Source of the DNA: Penium margaritaceum
Taxonomy: Eukaryota; Streptophyta; Zygnematophyceae; Desmidiales; Peniaceae
Assembly (NCBI GenBank): GCA_023375785.1
Contig: SZWC01000509.1
Span: 124,001-188,000, forward strand
Reading direction: 5' to 3'
Length of the DNA: 64,000 bases
Numbering within the stretch: position 1 is the stretch's first letter; the number at the start of each line of letters is the position of its first letter. The position numbers and the translations under genes were made by a program. Shown piece after piece: positions 1 through 11,843 of the stretch. The notes below the pieces were generated by a model. The model was not told the DNA's origin, made no database searches, and was given only the letters and a program-made list of their open reading frames with translations.

Positions 1-123
1 TGCTTTGCGGGGAAGGCGACTGAGGGCGTCTGCGTTGCGGTTGGCGAGGGCGGGCTGATACTTGATCTTCATGTTGTAGCCCTGTAGGAGAAGGGCCCAC
101 TTGGCCAAGAAACCCTCGTGGTT

Positions 124-1165
124 CTAAGTGGTGAGAAGCCACTGGAGCGCCTGGTGGTCAATGAAGACGGTGAAGGGCTTACAATTCTTGATGTAATCAA
201 GGAAGTGCTGGAGAGCCCAAAGTACGGCCAGGAACTCGCCCTTCACCGGTGGGTACTTTCGCTCACCGTCCGTGAGCGCTCGGCTCGCGTAGGCGATCAC
301 CCGTTGGACGGCCTCTTGGACCGTTTGCGACAGTACCGTGCCAAGTCCATCCCGTGACCAGTCAGTGGTGATGGAGAAGGGGAGGTTGAAGTCGGGGAAC
401 TCCAACATGGGCTGTAACCAGCCGGTGTTTGATCTGCGCCCATGCCGCTGCACACTTAGCTGTCCAATCATAGGGCACGTCTTGGTGGGTAAGTTGCTGT
501 AAGGGGCGGATAATGCGGGCGTGGTCGCGGAAAAACGTACTTTAGAATGAGACAAGTCCGAGGAAGATTTTGATTTGCATCGCAATGGTAGGCTGGCGCC
601 ACTCCTGGACCGTTGCGATCTTTTTGGGTCTGTCTTGTTGTCATTTGCGCAATCCCACGAATTCCATCTCTGCTGTGCCGATGGAGCATTTTGTGGCTTT
701 CAGCTTGAGATTAGCAGCACAAAGAGCGGACAAGATGGCAGTGAGAGATGTGAAGAGTTCCACAAACCTATGGGCAGCCACCGTGATGCCGTCAATGTAG
801 CAGCTCACATTGGGGATGCCGTGGAGTATGGAGTCCATCACGCATTGGAAGGTCACGCTGGCGTTGCGGAGGCTAAAGGGCATGCAAGTGAAGGCATAGA
901 GTCCCTCTGGCGTCACAAAGGCGGTCTTGGCAATGGATTCTAGATTCATGGGGACAGCATGGAAGGCTGCCTTGATATCGAGCTTCGCAAACCATCCGTG
1001 CCCTTGCTGGCGTTCTTGGATGTCAACAATCAGCGGCATGGGATATGCGTCTTCTTCAGTGACTCGGCTGAGGTCTCGGAAGTCGATACAGAACCGCTTG
1101 GATCCATCGGGTTTGCCGACAATAACCAAGTTGGCGCGCCGTGGGCTTACAATGGGGACGATCAC
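124..1165 (-). pseudogene. Gyp1 reverse transcriptase and RNase H remnant
   Basis: Two minus-strand reading frames encode gypsy pol pieces. The 641-1165 frame carries RT blocks including SKRFCIDFRDLS, FAKLDIKAAFHAVPM and the TAFVTPEGLYAF block that precedes the catalytic loop. The 124-585 frame carries RNase H hallmarks: ITTDWSRDGLGTVLSQ, VIAYASRALTDGERKYP, GEFLAVLWALQHF and FIDHQALQWLL. In the family, RT copies element RNA into DNA and RNase H removes the RNA strand. The family assignment is secure from motif content and order. The gene is a broken fossil. Confidence 0.85.
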
Positions 1166-1639
1166 CCCTTGTGCTTTGAACTCTGCGAGGCCTTTGGTGA
1201 TGATCCGCTCCTAGTCAGGAAGTATGGGACGGACTTTCTGCTTGGTGGGGACAGCTATCCTATTCGAGATGATGTGGAAAGCATCCACTATCCCAAGGTC
1301 GGTCGTTGAGCAAGCAAAGATGTAAGAGAAAAAGTCAAGAAAGTCGCAGAAGTCTTGTTTTGTGCTTGGGATAGACGGGGGTGTAGGATGTGGTCCTAGC
1401 GAGGGGGGCGACAGTTGGGTGAAACTCCTCTTCGTCTTACAGGAAGAGCCCTTTGCCGGATATTTGCTCTCCCCGCTACCACAACCAGAGGAGATTGCTT
1501 CGCACGCCTGGCTCTGCCGGATCCACGGTAAGTTCACACCATTCCGCGACTGGAATTTGCTCCGCGTCAAGTGTGTCTTCGGTGGGGACCGGGTCGTGCT
1601 GGGAACCGATATGGGAGTCTTCTTATGCAGCATCTGAGA

Positions 1640-2050
1640 GGGAGAAGGGCTCACCGCCACTGACGGGTACCGCCTCCCAGTCCCCGACTGTGATGAGGGC
1701 GTCTTCCTTGGTGCCTGTTGCGGATGTGAGTTGCATGACGCCAAGAGAGAACAGGAGATTGACCTTTCGCGGAACAAGTTTGTCTTTGCCCAGAAGAATG
1801 TCGTAAGTCCGGGCCTTTGTGACCTGTACGTCCACTAGTTTGTGGAGGGACCCCACTTGCAAGGGGAGCCCCTGCACTTCTCCATCCTCGTAGTCCATTC
1901 CACCCGCCGCGTTGCTAAACAGTTGGCGTGTGGGAAGGATGCGGTCCGCCCATCTGACCACAAAGAGGACGCGGAGTATGACCGTAGTGTGGGTTGCTCC
2001 AGTGTGGATGATGGTGAGGAACATCTGCCTGCAGATCCAGAGCACACAAC
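1640..2050 (-). pseudogene. Gyp1 aspartic protease region
   Basis: The minus-strand frame contains TIIHTGATHTTVI, which resembles the retropepsin D-T/S-G-A-T active-site block, followed about 80 residues later by YDILLGKDKL, which resembles the ILG-x-D flap/C-terminal block of gypsy proteases. Its position between the zinc-knuckle gag and RT is as expected for gypsy. The protease would process Gag-Pol. It is part of a broken element. Confidence 0.6.
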
Positions 2051-2629
2051 AGGCGACCTCGCAATGGCAATCGTTGCTGCAGGGTGGTTCTAGAGGCTGC
2101 GGTGCCCATCCCCAGTCCATTTCCTCTATGATCAAGGCTAGTGGTGCCTCTGCTGCGACTTGACAGGTGTTCTGGGTGTCGTGCAGTGGTGTGGTACAGT
2201 CGAGGGAGATGCCGACAGCGTTGAGGCGATGATTGGCCCTGGTGAACCCCTCCTTTAGCCGCGGAGCAATCCTAGGGTGGATGCGGAGGAAATCGAAGAA
2301 GTTCACAGATGCGATGGGGCTGGTGAAGAGCTTCTCCACTGGGTCTATGGTGTTGGCTGTAGCATTTGGAGCAGTACGGTGATTAGGTGTGGGTAGCGCG
2401 TCAGCTCTTACTACGCGGGGAGTCCGCAAGGCGGCGCTTGTCAGTAGCGCGCACAGAGCGGGCCGTGATGGCATCCTGGAGCCGGGCTTCAACAGCTTCC
2501 ACCCGTCGCCGCAGATCGTTCTGCACCTACGTTGAGTCGTGCATGTCCCATCCGCGGACTCCGAGTTTGCGAGCATGCGTGATGAGTTCCACCTCCTCAC
2601 AGGAGGGAGGAACCTCTGTGGTTTCGTTA

Positions 2630-3785
2630 TCAGCCATGGGCAGTCCTAACTTGACATTGCGCGCACCGTCCGCGCGGTTCAGGGTCGGCTGTGGGTTTGG
2701 AAAAATGCCTTGACCAGTTCCTTGTCCCGACTGCGGCTGGCCGGTTGGGGGTTGGTGCGGTTGCTGTTGTTGCTGTTGCTACGGACCTAGCCAAGGCAGG
2801 TTGTAGTACTGGTGCCACTGTTGGACCATGGGATCTTGGTGGACAGGGTCAGGGTGCGGAGCTGCTTGTCGGCGGCAAGGTTAATTGCGTGCGATGTGTT
2901 CGAGGCTTTGGCAGGTGTTGCAGGCTTTGGACTTCGGTTGCGGAGGCTGAGTGTGTGAGGAGGAGGGTGCGTTATTGTCTCCGCCCTGATGCTGTCGCGC
3001 ATACTGGTGACGGGTGGATATGGCCGTAGCATCTTGCACTGTGTCTTGGAGGGAACGGTAACAATCTGTGATCATGAGACTACTGACCTCATCTGGAAGC
3101 ATGCGGATGAAGTTCTGTAGGAGGACCCACAGCGGAAGGCCTTCCCCTTGAGGGTTCTTGGCCACTGAAGCCCATGTCAGGAACTGGTCCAGAAATCGGC
3201 GGATTTTGTTATCCTTACACATGACCTCCTTCTCGATCTTCCTCGGAGCTTCCTCCTTTTTCAGTTGCTTGAAGCGCTCGATGAGGGCATTTCCAAAGTC
3301 CTCGAAGGATGGGAAGAGTGTGCGTGCATTATACTAGTCTGCCATAACATCCTAAAGATGAAGTTCCACGGTAGCGAGGCAGAGGTCGGGTGGAATTCGG
3401 CGAATGCTGGCGTAGAGGGTGATTTGTTTAAGCCAGATCGAGGAGTCCTCCTCCGGGGCGCCTTGAAGGAGTCCAGCTGCAGGAAGTTCGCGGGTTCAGA
3501 GCGGATGTACTGCAGCTGAGGCACGGTACTGCGATTGGTCATCAATGCGGTCACAAAGTGTGGAGGGGGAGGGTTGTCGGTTGTGCCGCGAAGTATCCAC
3601 CATGATGCATCTGCATCGAGGGCTGCCCCACGGATATGTGAGGGCCTGACTGCGTGGGTGGCTAGGGCATATACCAGGAAGAGTGGGCTGGCATTAAGAT
3701 GGCGTAGGGTGTGGAGAAGAATGTCGTCCCAGGGGGCGGGACCAGGGTCCCCTGCACCGGTGGTGCCATCAGCTACGGCATCCAA
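2630..3785 (-). pseudogene. Gyp1 gag with zinc knuckle
   Basis: The minus-strand frame at 2881-3222 has gag-type helical sequence (RRFLDQFLTWASVAKNPQGE) and ends in a CCHC-like knuckle starting CNTCQSLEHIARN. The frame at 3261-3785 continues the gag upstream. Gag would form the capsid and bind element RNA through the knuckle. The assignment rests on the knuckle and on position upstream of protease. The gene is broken. Confidence 0.6.
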
Positions 3786-3890
3786 TAGGTCTGGGCAGTG
3801 GGTGCCACAGCTGCGGAGCTGAACGAAAGCATTGGTTTAGTATTGGCGGCTGCGGCTGGCGCAACCAGGAGGGAGTGGGCTGCCCTTGTC

Positions 3891-5405
3891 CTAGCGGAGT
3901 GCTGAGCCCCAATCATTTTCTGTGGTGGCGGATATGATTGGCCTTGTTTCGTCAGCTGGGTTTGCGGCATCAGTAGTGGTTCCTGAAGGATCATTCCTAC
4001 TGGCATGGTCCCAACTGGCTGCTACGGATGGAGTTGCTGGTAGGCAGGTGCGGAGGGCAGGGGTGCTGGTGTTGCCCCCAGGGTTGGCTGTTGTTGCATG
4101 CTTGGCACGAATAGCTGCTGACTCACTCCCACTTGCGTGGTACTCATCGGTTGCTAGTGTGGAGTCGCCCATGGTTGCGAGGCTGTTGCGGAGGATTGCA
4201 TCATAGATCCTGCCTGCGCCATGCCTCCAAACGGTTGTTGCTGATGCATCAGTGGTAGGGCTCCCGGCGGAGGACACTGAACTACGGTCCCCCCTTGAAT
4301 GGTGCCCCCGCAAGACTGGTTCATCTGTGGAGCCATCACGGAGTGCTGCACTGTCATTCTTGCCTGCACCATTGTCCCCGTGGGCTGCGATTGCTGCATC
4401 AGTTGCCGCATCCCCGACGCAGGGAAAGGTGTCATGATCCTTGTCTGCATGGCACCCACAACCTCTTGCGATGAGTTCACCTGCTGTTGCAGCGCACCCA
4501 TCGTGGCGAGTGGCATGGCCGTTCCCGCCAGTGGGATCCCTGGATGAGGTAGAGACTGGCTCAAGTGTTGGTGCACCGGTCCGGACGCGGAGGGTTGTGG
4601 TGTCACTTGTCTGCACAACCCCCACGAGCTGTTGCAACGGATGCGTCTGTAGCTGTGTCCCTCCTGTTGCCGAGGGCTGTGCCGGTGATGCCCCCGGCAT
4701 CGTTCCCGTCGTTGGTTGCGTTTGATGTGTCTGCAACTGGTTTACCTGTAGCGGTGCGGAGTTTGGTGCCGAGGGAGATACCGGCATCTCCAGCTGCCTA
4801 GTCCCCCAAAACTGCTGTGGTGGGTCCATGTATGGCTTCTGTAGGCCTGGTGCAAATGAATCAGGGGTGCCCGACTCCCCGGGATCCACCACTTTGAGTT
4901 GCAGATGCATTGGGGGTGGTGAATTCTGCAGTGTCAGCTCACTTGTTGCCGGCGGCTGTTGTCCGCCGCGAAGCCGGTAGACCAATCCAAGATAGGCATT
5001 GAGCTCTCCAATAGCGGAGGATACCTCCAGTGATGGTTGGGCATTGGAGAACCATTGTACCCCCAGGGGCCTGTCCTCCTGGTCCTCCTGTCCCTGCTGA
5101 GATTGGATGGATCCGTGGCTGCCATGGCTGTGGACCCTCTCCACTTCCACCCGCTCATCGAGCGCCTCCATGATACGTCGCGAGTGTTGCTGCTCCAGCC
5201 ACTCGGTCACCCTCCGGTGTTGGACGAACGGGTCAGATCCAGGTGAGGAGCTGACTGGGGTGTGGGACAGCACGTGGGAAGAATCCCAGCTGCCGGCGTG
5301 GGTTGTGGCTCGGCGCAGCAGGAAGCACCGTACTAGTGATCGCCTCTGCTGTTGTTGATGTCTGCGCCTGATGTCTTGATGCACGAAGCTGGCCGCCGAC
5401 ATCAA
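3891..5405 (-). pseudogene. Gyp1 504-residue Gln/Pro/Thr-rich open frame (gag leader)
   Basis: This is a single open frame of 504 codons directly downstream of the priming site. The first 140 residues look like real protein (RRVTEWLEQQHSRRIMEALDE is probably helical). The rest is low-complexity Thr/Ala/Gly/Gln-rich sequence. Overlapping frames at 4154-4618 and 4441-4725 are open too, so composition rather than selection may keep it open. By position it is an N-terminal gag extension or an unusual first ORF. I recognise no domain in it. Confidence 0.45.
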
Positions 5406-5479
5406 CGACTGATCTGAAGGTCACGTGCAGTTCTGTTGAGCAAAGAGCGTGGAACTGTCCACGCTCACCGCACCATGAC

Positions 5480-5491
5480 ACTGATACCCCC
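5480..5491 (-). promoter_or_regulatory. Gyp1 primer-binding site candidate
   Basis: The minus strand reads GGGGTATCAGTG, close to TGGTATCAGAGC, the complement of the plant initiator tRNA-Met 3' end. It lies just upstream of the long first frame, where a minus-strand priming site should be. It places the 5' LTR at higher coordinates. Confidence 0.5.
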
Positions 5492-6628
5492 AATTTTGCC
5501 GCGTTACAAGATTTTTCTGCGCTTGTCTTGCTCCGCGCTTGTCCTACTCCGTGCTACCCTCGATTCCACACTATGTGCGGATTCCGAACTTCTGATGCAG
5601 ATGGCCTACACCGAGATCTTTCTGCAACTACCCCTTTGAGGCACTATTGATCAACAGACAGCCCTACTGTCCACAGGTCTGACCGATGTGTGAGAACCTC
5701 ACCGGTGAGTGATACTCCGCGGTCCACTTCTTGCCTCGTGCGAGCCCACCACCTCGTGGCTTCTAGATCCTCTCCGCGGAACCCCGTTCCGCGGCCGTGG
5801 GCAAGCAAGGACACTGCCGGCAGTTCACTTCACCCCAAGCTTGGTCTTTCACACACTCAGTCCCACTGACCGCGGGCAGAACACTCAAGGGCAGTGGAAG
5901 GCAGGGGAGTGGAATGCTGAGGGCACGGATGAGAGCGGGTGAATTGTCTTTGATAATGAGGAGGAGAGTACATGAACGGCAAAATTCTGATCCAAGGGTG
6001 ATTGAGGTTGCAAGAGTCTGGACACCTTTGGCTACCGCTACCTAGGCCTTATCTACTCAGAACTCCGCACGTGGTGTCTACACGGTGTGGGTCTCGTCCC
6101 TCACATATCATCCCCTATCCTCCTACTTGGACTCCATGCGGTGCGCCTACACACCGTGAGTCTTGTCTGTAGTCACACAGGGGAAATATCCTTGTTCTGC
6201 CTTCTCCTACTGGGTCTCTTCTTCTACATCCGTGGCTCATGCACACGGACCTCGTGTTCTTCCTTGAATCTTTGTTCTTCTGCGGTGCGTCCTCCAGGTG
6301 TTTCTCCTTGATAGACGCAGCAAAACTTGGTGCAGAACGGTTGCCGCTCCCCTGATTGCTGCGTCCGTCGCTGTTCTGCCTGATTGATTTCGTGATTGTG
6401 CTTCCTCCTGCGATCCTCACTTATTCCTTCCCCACCGCGGATCTCCCTGCTGCTTCTTCTCGCACTTTCACAGCTTCCACATCAAGCACTTGAGATAGTC
6501 GTAGGTAAGTCGCCGCAGATGACAATGTCAACCTACGGCTACTTCAACGCGATCCCCAGTCTACCCCTCCCCCTTTCTCCGCGGATTGGCCTCTCTGCGG
6601 ATCAGCGGCAGAAACCTGCCTGCCAGTT
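5492..6628 (-). repeat. Possible Gyp1 5' LTR (no partner in window)
   Basis: This gene-free 1.1 kb sits between the Gyp1 priming site and TRG1. Position makes an LTR likely, but its partner lies outside the window and no clean TG...CA pair could be fixed. No convincing coding frame is present on either strand. The right limit is simply the start of TRG1. Confidence 0.35.
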
Positions 6629-7234
6629 TGTCAGAGAATGAAGGACTCCGACAAGAGTGATTCTCAGTTCTCAATAAAGGTTCAGGTCCAAGACCAAACC
6701 ACCTTAACCTAACAGTTGTTTGGTCAACTTGACCATTGTTATCTATCTGTTAAGTCATTCCTAATAAAGTGACATGTCACCAGCGTCCGGCTAGCATAAA
6801 AGTAGCCATTGTTCTGCTATCTTGCCCTTTTTTCTATGTAACGAAGGATGTTCATTCCCTCCAAGTTAACGAGAATAGTTCTTTCCATCCTGTTCTCCTT
6901 TGGTTCCGTAGTTTGGCTGCCGTGTCTTTGCTCTGCCCGCTCCTCGCTCACTTTGTCTTTCACCAACAATTCCCAACTCACAGCTCTTCGCTCTGTCACC
7001 CCTGATCCTTTGCTCAGCACGCATCAACTATCACTTGCTTTACTCCTGCTTTCTCTCACTCGCTCCTGTCTACCTCAGATCTTTGGTTCCTCGCCTCTCT
7101 TCAAGCTTTGCCCCTAACTCAAGGAACATCCCACGCCTTTCTGCTTCTTTCATTATGCTTCCGTGCTTGTGCATGTTCCATTACTTTTGCCTCTTTCTGT
7201 TATTTCCCTCTTCACTCATTGCATTCCTCTGACA
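6629..7234 (+). repeat. TRG1 5' LTR
   Basis: 606 bp, starting TGTCAGAGAATG and ending CTCTGACA directly before the priming site. It aligns along its whole length with 9860-10468. An AATAAAG at about 6675 and a TA-rich stretch near 6835 could serve in polyadenylation and initiation. Confidence 0.9.
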
Positions 7235-7246
7235 TGGTATCAGAGC
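7235..7246 (+). promoter_or_regulatory. TRG1 primer-binding site (initiator tRNA-Met)
   Basis: TGGTATCAGAGC abuts the LTR end with no gap. It is the exact 12-nt complement of the 3' end of plant initiator tRNA-Met. Confidence 0.93.
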
Positions 7247-7483
7247 CTCGGGCGAATTCACCTAGTGCCCTGTGACCCAGTCATTGCCTCACTGCCACAA
7301 TCTCTCCTCTCCTTTGTCCAAGCATTTATCTGCCGCCACCACCACGGCGTCAAGCTGCTTGGCTCCGCCAGCAGCTGACATCAGCAGCACCACTTAGAAT
7401 GCTCCTCACACTGAAGCGACATCTCGTTATCCCAATCAAGCCCTGCGCCCACTCAGCGCCTGTGGCCAACAATCGATGAATCG

Positions 7484-9124
7484 TTGACAACAGCCACAAG
7501 CAGCTCTCTAGCCATTGCCTGTCATTGTCTTTGTGGAAACTTCCTGCCACCCGCTACCTATCCCCTCGCGTCATTCAGCCGCCACAAGGACCTTCGTCTT
7601 CTTCATCCTCTCCAGCTGTCCCATCACATCAGCCTCATTGTTGTGATCTTCTCGAGCCGCCCTCTTGCACCGCCTCCACTCTTTGTCAAGCAACAGCAGA
7701 TTGCCGTCCACAGTCAAGATATCAGAAACCACCAGTCTTCCTGCTCATGTTCACAGCTAACTAAGAAGCAATTCGTCACTCTCCTAATAACCGTGGACAT
7801 CTCTAGGGACCACATGACTTCTCCTGCTGCACCCAACTTTCTCTCATTGTTAGGACATCAGACACCACCAGTCTTCTTCCTCGTCGGTCTCGGGCCCACT
7901 GGGGAACAAGCCGTCACTCTCCTCACAACAGAGCAACTGGTTGCCTCGCCCGTGCCCACTGCCGCTCCCTTCAATGCTCCGCCACCTGCCGTCGCTCCTC
8001 CATCACTCTCATCTTCCTCCCTCACCACACTACAGTCATCTTCAGCAACCTCTGAACATCCTCCTTATCACAGTCACACCTTCACCGCATCATCCTCCAG
8101 CATCAGCTTTGACCTTAACTTCCTCTGCCTCCTCGAACTGGTTCAGCATCAGCTCCAACTTCATCGTCATCTCGTTCAGCATTGCTCTGTTGCGCGTGTG
8201 GTTTCGTCCCTGCGCCCACTGAGCCATCAGTCATTCCTCCACCTTCCATCATCATTCTCTGCTCGGCACACGAATCCACCCGGTTGCATTGCCTGTTTTG
8301 CGACGACTTGCACCCACGCTGAAACTTCCTCAACGCACACGGTTTGCCCTTGCGTCTAGATTCAGTTATCATTCTCTGCCTCTTCGTTATCAGAAATCTT
8401 CAGCATCTGTGGTTAGCACCAAGATCTGCACGAGGGAGCTGCATGTTTTCGCACCAGCCTGCATCCATGCCGCTAGTTTTCTTGCGGCGCATCAGCTCCT
8501 GCCTTCCCCTTAACACGCTCTACCCCTCTACTCAGCAGCGCACGTGGTTTTGCCGCTGCGCCCACGTCATTAACATCATCTTGCTTGCCCTCATCCACTC
8601 ACATCATCCGCTCGATAAACGGATCCGCTCGGTCGCATCGCCACTCTTATGACAACATGTTCCCACGCCAAAACTTCCGCAACGAACTGCGCCCAAGTTC
8701 ATCATCAGCTTTTGCCCCCATCATCGGCAAGGCCCAGCATTTGCAAGCAGCACAAGGACATGTACGAGCAAACTACCCACCTCGCAGTAGCCTGCACTCA
8801 ACTCTGCAACAGCTTTCTTGCAATGCGTCGGCGCTTGTCTTTCTCTTGTCGCAACCTACCACTCAGCAGCACACGCGGCTTCATCCCTATGCCCACCCCA
8901 GCAACATCACTTCGCCGTTCCACATCAGTCTCGTTCATCATCTTCGCCCACCAACCCACCTGGTTGCATCGTCCTTTTGCAGCAACCTCCATATACACTG
9001 GAACTATCGCAGAACCATGGCCAACCCCTGGACAGACTGTTCAACCCTTGAGGAAGATGGGAGTAACATTTACAGCTGGTCTCACAAGGTACTAACAACC
9101 ACAAGCACCATCTTCATCAAGTAA
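7484..9124 (+). other. TRG1 leader: Ser/Pro/His-rich frames with imperfect tandem repeats
   Basis: The stretch contains a 291-codon frame (7484-8359) and overlapping frames beyond it, all Ser/Pro/Leu/His-rich. The segment VGLGPTGEQAVTLLTTEQ near 7880-7940 recurs in TRG2 as VGLGSTGEQTVTLLTTEQ, so it is family sequence and not noise. Between about 8185 and 8900 a unit of roughly 140-340 bp recurs imperfectly. Each copy has a phrase resembling GGTTTCGCCCCTGCGCCCAC followed by a GCACACGGATCCGCCCGG-like phrase. I recognise no domain. It may be a structured RNA leader and not a protein. Confidence 0.45.
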
Positions 9125-9547
9125 TACCGTGTGTCTGATTTTCTCCTTGGCGCCTATGAACACCAACGCATCCCACGACAACCTCCTCACCTCTACCACG
9201 TAACCTTCCTGCTCATCTGGGGGCACCTCTTCAACCTCCTTGATATGTCCTTTCATTACCTTCGAGAAAATGCAAGAAATGGACCAGAACTCTGGTTCAG
9301 TCTACAACAAGAGGCATGGAAACAACAATGGATCACTCTTACATGCAGAGACAATCCTAACTTTCCGTCTCTTCCAAAGGAACTCAGCGACAAGCCATAC
9401 CTCAAAATTGATCTGGTGGATCTAAGAGAAGAAGTCGAGGAGCCAGTTATGGAGAGGCCTGCACCACTTCCACAACCTCCTGCGGACATCTCCCAAGGAC
9501 AAGCTGCTGAGAGTCATTTCAAGCAAGTAAGCAACATCCAGGAGTAG
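9017..9547 (+). pseudogene. TRG1 Gag-like region
   Basis: The segment starts near MANPWTDCSTLEEDGSN, which matches the L-x-x-D-G-S-N...W opening of copia-type Gag (UBN2-like) proteins. It continues with LWFSLQQEAWKQQWITLTC, paralleled in TRG2 by LWHRILQQAWRKQWITTTC. It is the only coding part expected in a TR-GAG element. It is broken. Confidence 0.55.
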
Positions 9548-9859
9548 CAACCAAAGATCTACACCTATCTCTATCTACAGCTTATTGGTGGATTCGCAAT
9601 CACCAATGCTATCCTTGACAAACACAAGTACCTCGGCAAGCGATGCTCCACTACAGAAATGGCCATAAAGGAGGAAAACCTCAATCGAGGATCAAGACCT
9701 AGCTGCGATACTTCATGAGCCAGGACCTTCATCCCGTGCTCTCAACTCATCCACAAGATCTTTGAGCCATACGGAAGAATCTCCTCGAACACTGCCATGG
9801 ACAACCACTTGTAGATTGGGAGAAATACTTCTACTAACTCTTGTCGGATTCAGGGGGTC
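9548..9859 (+). other. TRG1 3' untranslated region and purine tract
   Basis: No frame is recognised. The segment ends in CAGGGGGTC, a polypurine tract that primes plus-strand synthesis, directly before the 3' LTR. TRG2 has ACAGGGGG at the same place. Confidence 0.65.
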
Positions 9860-10468
9860 TGTCAAAACGAAGGACTCCGACAAGAGTTATTCTCAGTTCT
9901 CAATAACGGTTCAGGTCCAAGACCGAACCACCTTAACCTAACGTCTCTTCGGTCAACTCGACCATTGGGATCCATCTGTTAATTCATTCCCTAATGAAGT
10001 GACACATGTCACCCGCGTCTGGCTAACGGAAACGTAGCGGTTGTTCTGCTATCTTGTCCTTTTCTACTGTATAAACGGAGGATGGTCATTCCCTCCGAGT
10101 TAACGAGAATAGTTATTTCCATCTTGTTCCTCTTTGGTTCCGCGGTTTCGCTGCCGTGTCTTCGCTTTACCCGCTCCTCGCTCACATTGTCTTTCGCCAA
10201 CAATCCCCATCTCATAGCTCTTCACTTTGTCACCCCTAATCCTTTGCTCAGAACGCATCAACCATTACTCCCTTTCCTCCCGCTTTCTCTCACTCGCTCC
10301 TGTCTACCTCACATCTTTGGTTCTTTGCCTCTCTTCAAGCTGTGCGACTAACTCAAGGAACAGCCCACGCCTTTCTGCTTCCATCATTCCGCTGCCGTGG
10401 TTGCGCATGTTCCATTGCTTCTGCCTACTTCTGCTGCTGTCCTCGTCGCTCACTGAATTCTTCTGACA
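9860..10468 (+). repeat. TRG1 3' LTR
   Basis: 609 bp, starting TGTCAAAACGAAGG and ending TTCTGACA. It pairs with 6629-7234. Confidence 0.9.
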
Positions 10469-11843
10469 GTTTTGTCCCTGCTTAGTCTTCTTCTTCTGCC
10501 AAAGTATTATGTGACAAAAAATGGACTGTAGATGCTCCTAGACGGGAATTTGAACCAACGGAGCCTGACACTAGAAAATTCACTGATATATCGTTCACAT
10601 GAACCCCTTCAATTAGGAAACAGATGATCACGCACCTATTTGGCAATGTTTATGTTCCCAAAGTGATGCACTCTTACCTGGATCTAATGTTTTTTGCTTC
10701 TGACTTTATAGTAGGTGCTACTGCTGCTGTAAACTCTGCAGCCTATACTCTTGGTTCTGTGATGACTGCTACTATTTCAACTCCTTTTGTCCCCTCTTCA
10801 ACTTGAAACACTCTTTATTATAGTGCCCCTCCTTTTGGCATAGTAGCAATTACCTTTCTTCTTGCCTCTATGTTCCCCAAAATGCTATTGTTACTCGTTT
10901 CGTGAGCCCATACCCACAAAGGTATCTTCACTACTGCTGCCGCAATTGGACTTGAGTACATTACCACACAGTTCAACTTAGACCAGGTCTGTGTAAATAA
11001 AGTAAAGATAAAGGGTGGGCTATTACTCCACCATCTCTCACACTATGTCGTAACTTGTTGAGAGTCTTCTTACCAAGAGGAGGATAAATGCATCTCTTCC
11101 ACAAGGTTCTTGACCACTTTCAGCTGCTTTGTGATATCTTTTTTCCTCTTGAAGTAAACCTCGTTCCTTGTACCACCCTCCATTTTGCAATTCCATCAGC
11201 TTCTCCTCCAAAAACATGAGGACTAGACAGTCTTCAATGTCATACTTCTTACACTATATATTTCATCCCTCTTTTGTGATATCTTTGTCAACTACGTACT
11301 GAATATGTGTGGTGAAAATGGTGGAGCCAGAGCCAGCTTGATGTCGCTCACCACCTCCCACGAGCCCCTCTCCTCCAAAAGGTGGTGGGTATGATTATTC
11401 CAACACATGAAGTTCGCGTGTCCCCCCAGCCTTTCCAAAGTGTGGGATGTTATCACAATCTCTGTTGCTATCATTTGGATCCTTGATGATACTCCATGGT
11501 GCCCCTGGGTGACGGCACTATTCCTTGTTTTGTTGCTGCTTCTGCCAGAAAAATGTTTTACACAAAATGGATGGTAGATGTCAGCAGACGGAGAATTCCA
11601 AAAATCTGAGCCCTCCAGTAGAAAATGCAGCTGAAAATTTTTCAAATAGACATAGAAAGAGTGTCATCAAGTTCAGATTTTGAATGATATGCCCTCTTTA
11701 AAATATGATGTGTTGTTGTCCCTAGTCCTGCTCAAACAAGTCAAGTTGTGAACATACTTTATCCCAAACATACTAGTGGAATGTACATATGTTTGCACCA
11801 ATGGCAATTTTTAACATTCCAGTAGTACCTACAACAGGAGAAG
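10469..11843. other. Gene-free stretch with a diverged direct repeat
   Basis: No conserved protein is seen. A minus-strand frame of 117 codons (11292-11645) has no recognised domain. Two segments, 10493-10586 and 11539-11634, are direct copies at roughly 70% identity by eye. Both start CTTCTGCC and share AAAATGGA-x-TG-x-TAGATG. The stretch is AT-richer than its neighbours and could be a remnant of an unrecognised element or old host sequence. Confidence 0.4.

Larger units (their letters stand above)
1..5490 (-). mobile_element. Gyp1: Ty3/gypsy LTR retrotransposon, internal part, runs off left edge
   Basis: Read on the minus strand, the order is a long Gln/Pro/Thr-rich leader or gag region (5405 to 3891), gag with a zinc knuckle (3785 to about 2881), an aspartic protease (about 2050 to 1640), reverse transcriptase (1165 to 641) and RNase H (585 to 124). 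Integrase would lie left of base 1, outside the window. The PR-RT-RH order marks it as gypsy, not copia. The element is broken, with several breaks spread over gag and pol. No second LTR is visible, so insertion age cannot be estimated here. A priming site at 5480-5491 marks the 5' end of the internal region. Confidence 0.85.
6629..10468 (+). mobile_element. TRG1: non-autonomous Gag-only LTR retrotransposon
   Basis: A complete frame of an LTR element: 5' LTR 6629-7234, priming site 7235-7246, 2.6-kb interior, purine tract 9852-9857, 3' LTR 9860-10468. The interior has no protease, integrase or RT. It carries a long low-complexity leader and a Gag-like stretch near 9000-9547, as in TR-GAG elements described from plants. 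The LTRs begin TGTCA and end TGACA. By eye they are roughly 85-90% alike, so this is an old insertion, older than TRG2 of the same family. No clear 5-bp target duplication is seen. Autonomous copia relatives would have to supply its pol. The Gag part is broken. Confidence 0.85.

Noticed and set aside
6629-10468. TRG1 as a plain copia with lost pol
   Set aside because: TRG2 has the same Gag-only layout at an independent site, so the layout is a family property and not local loss.
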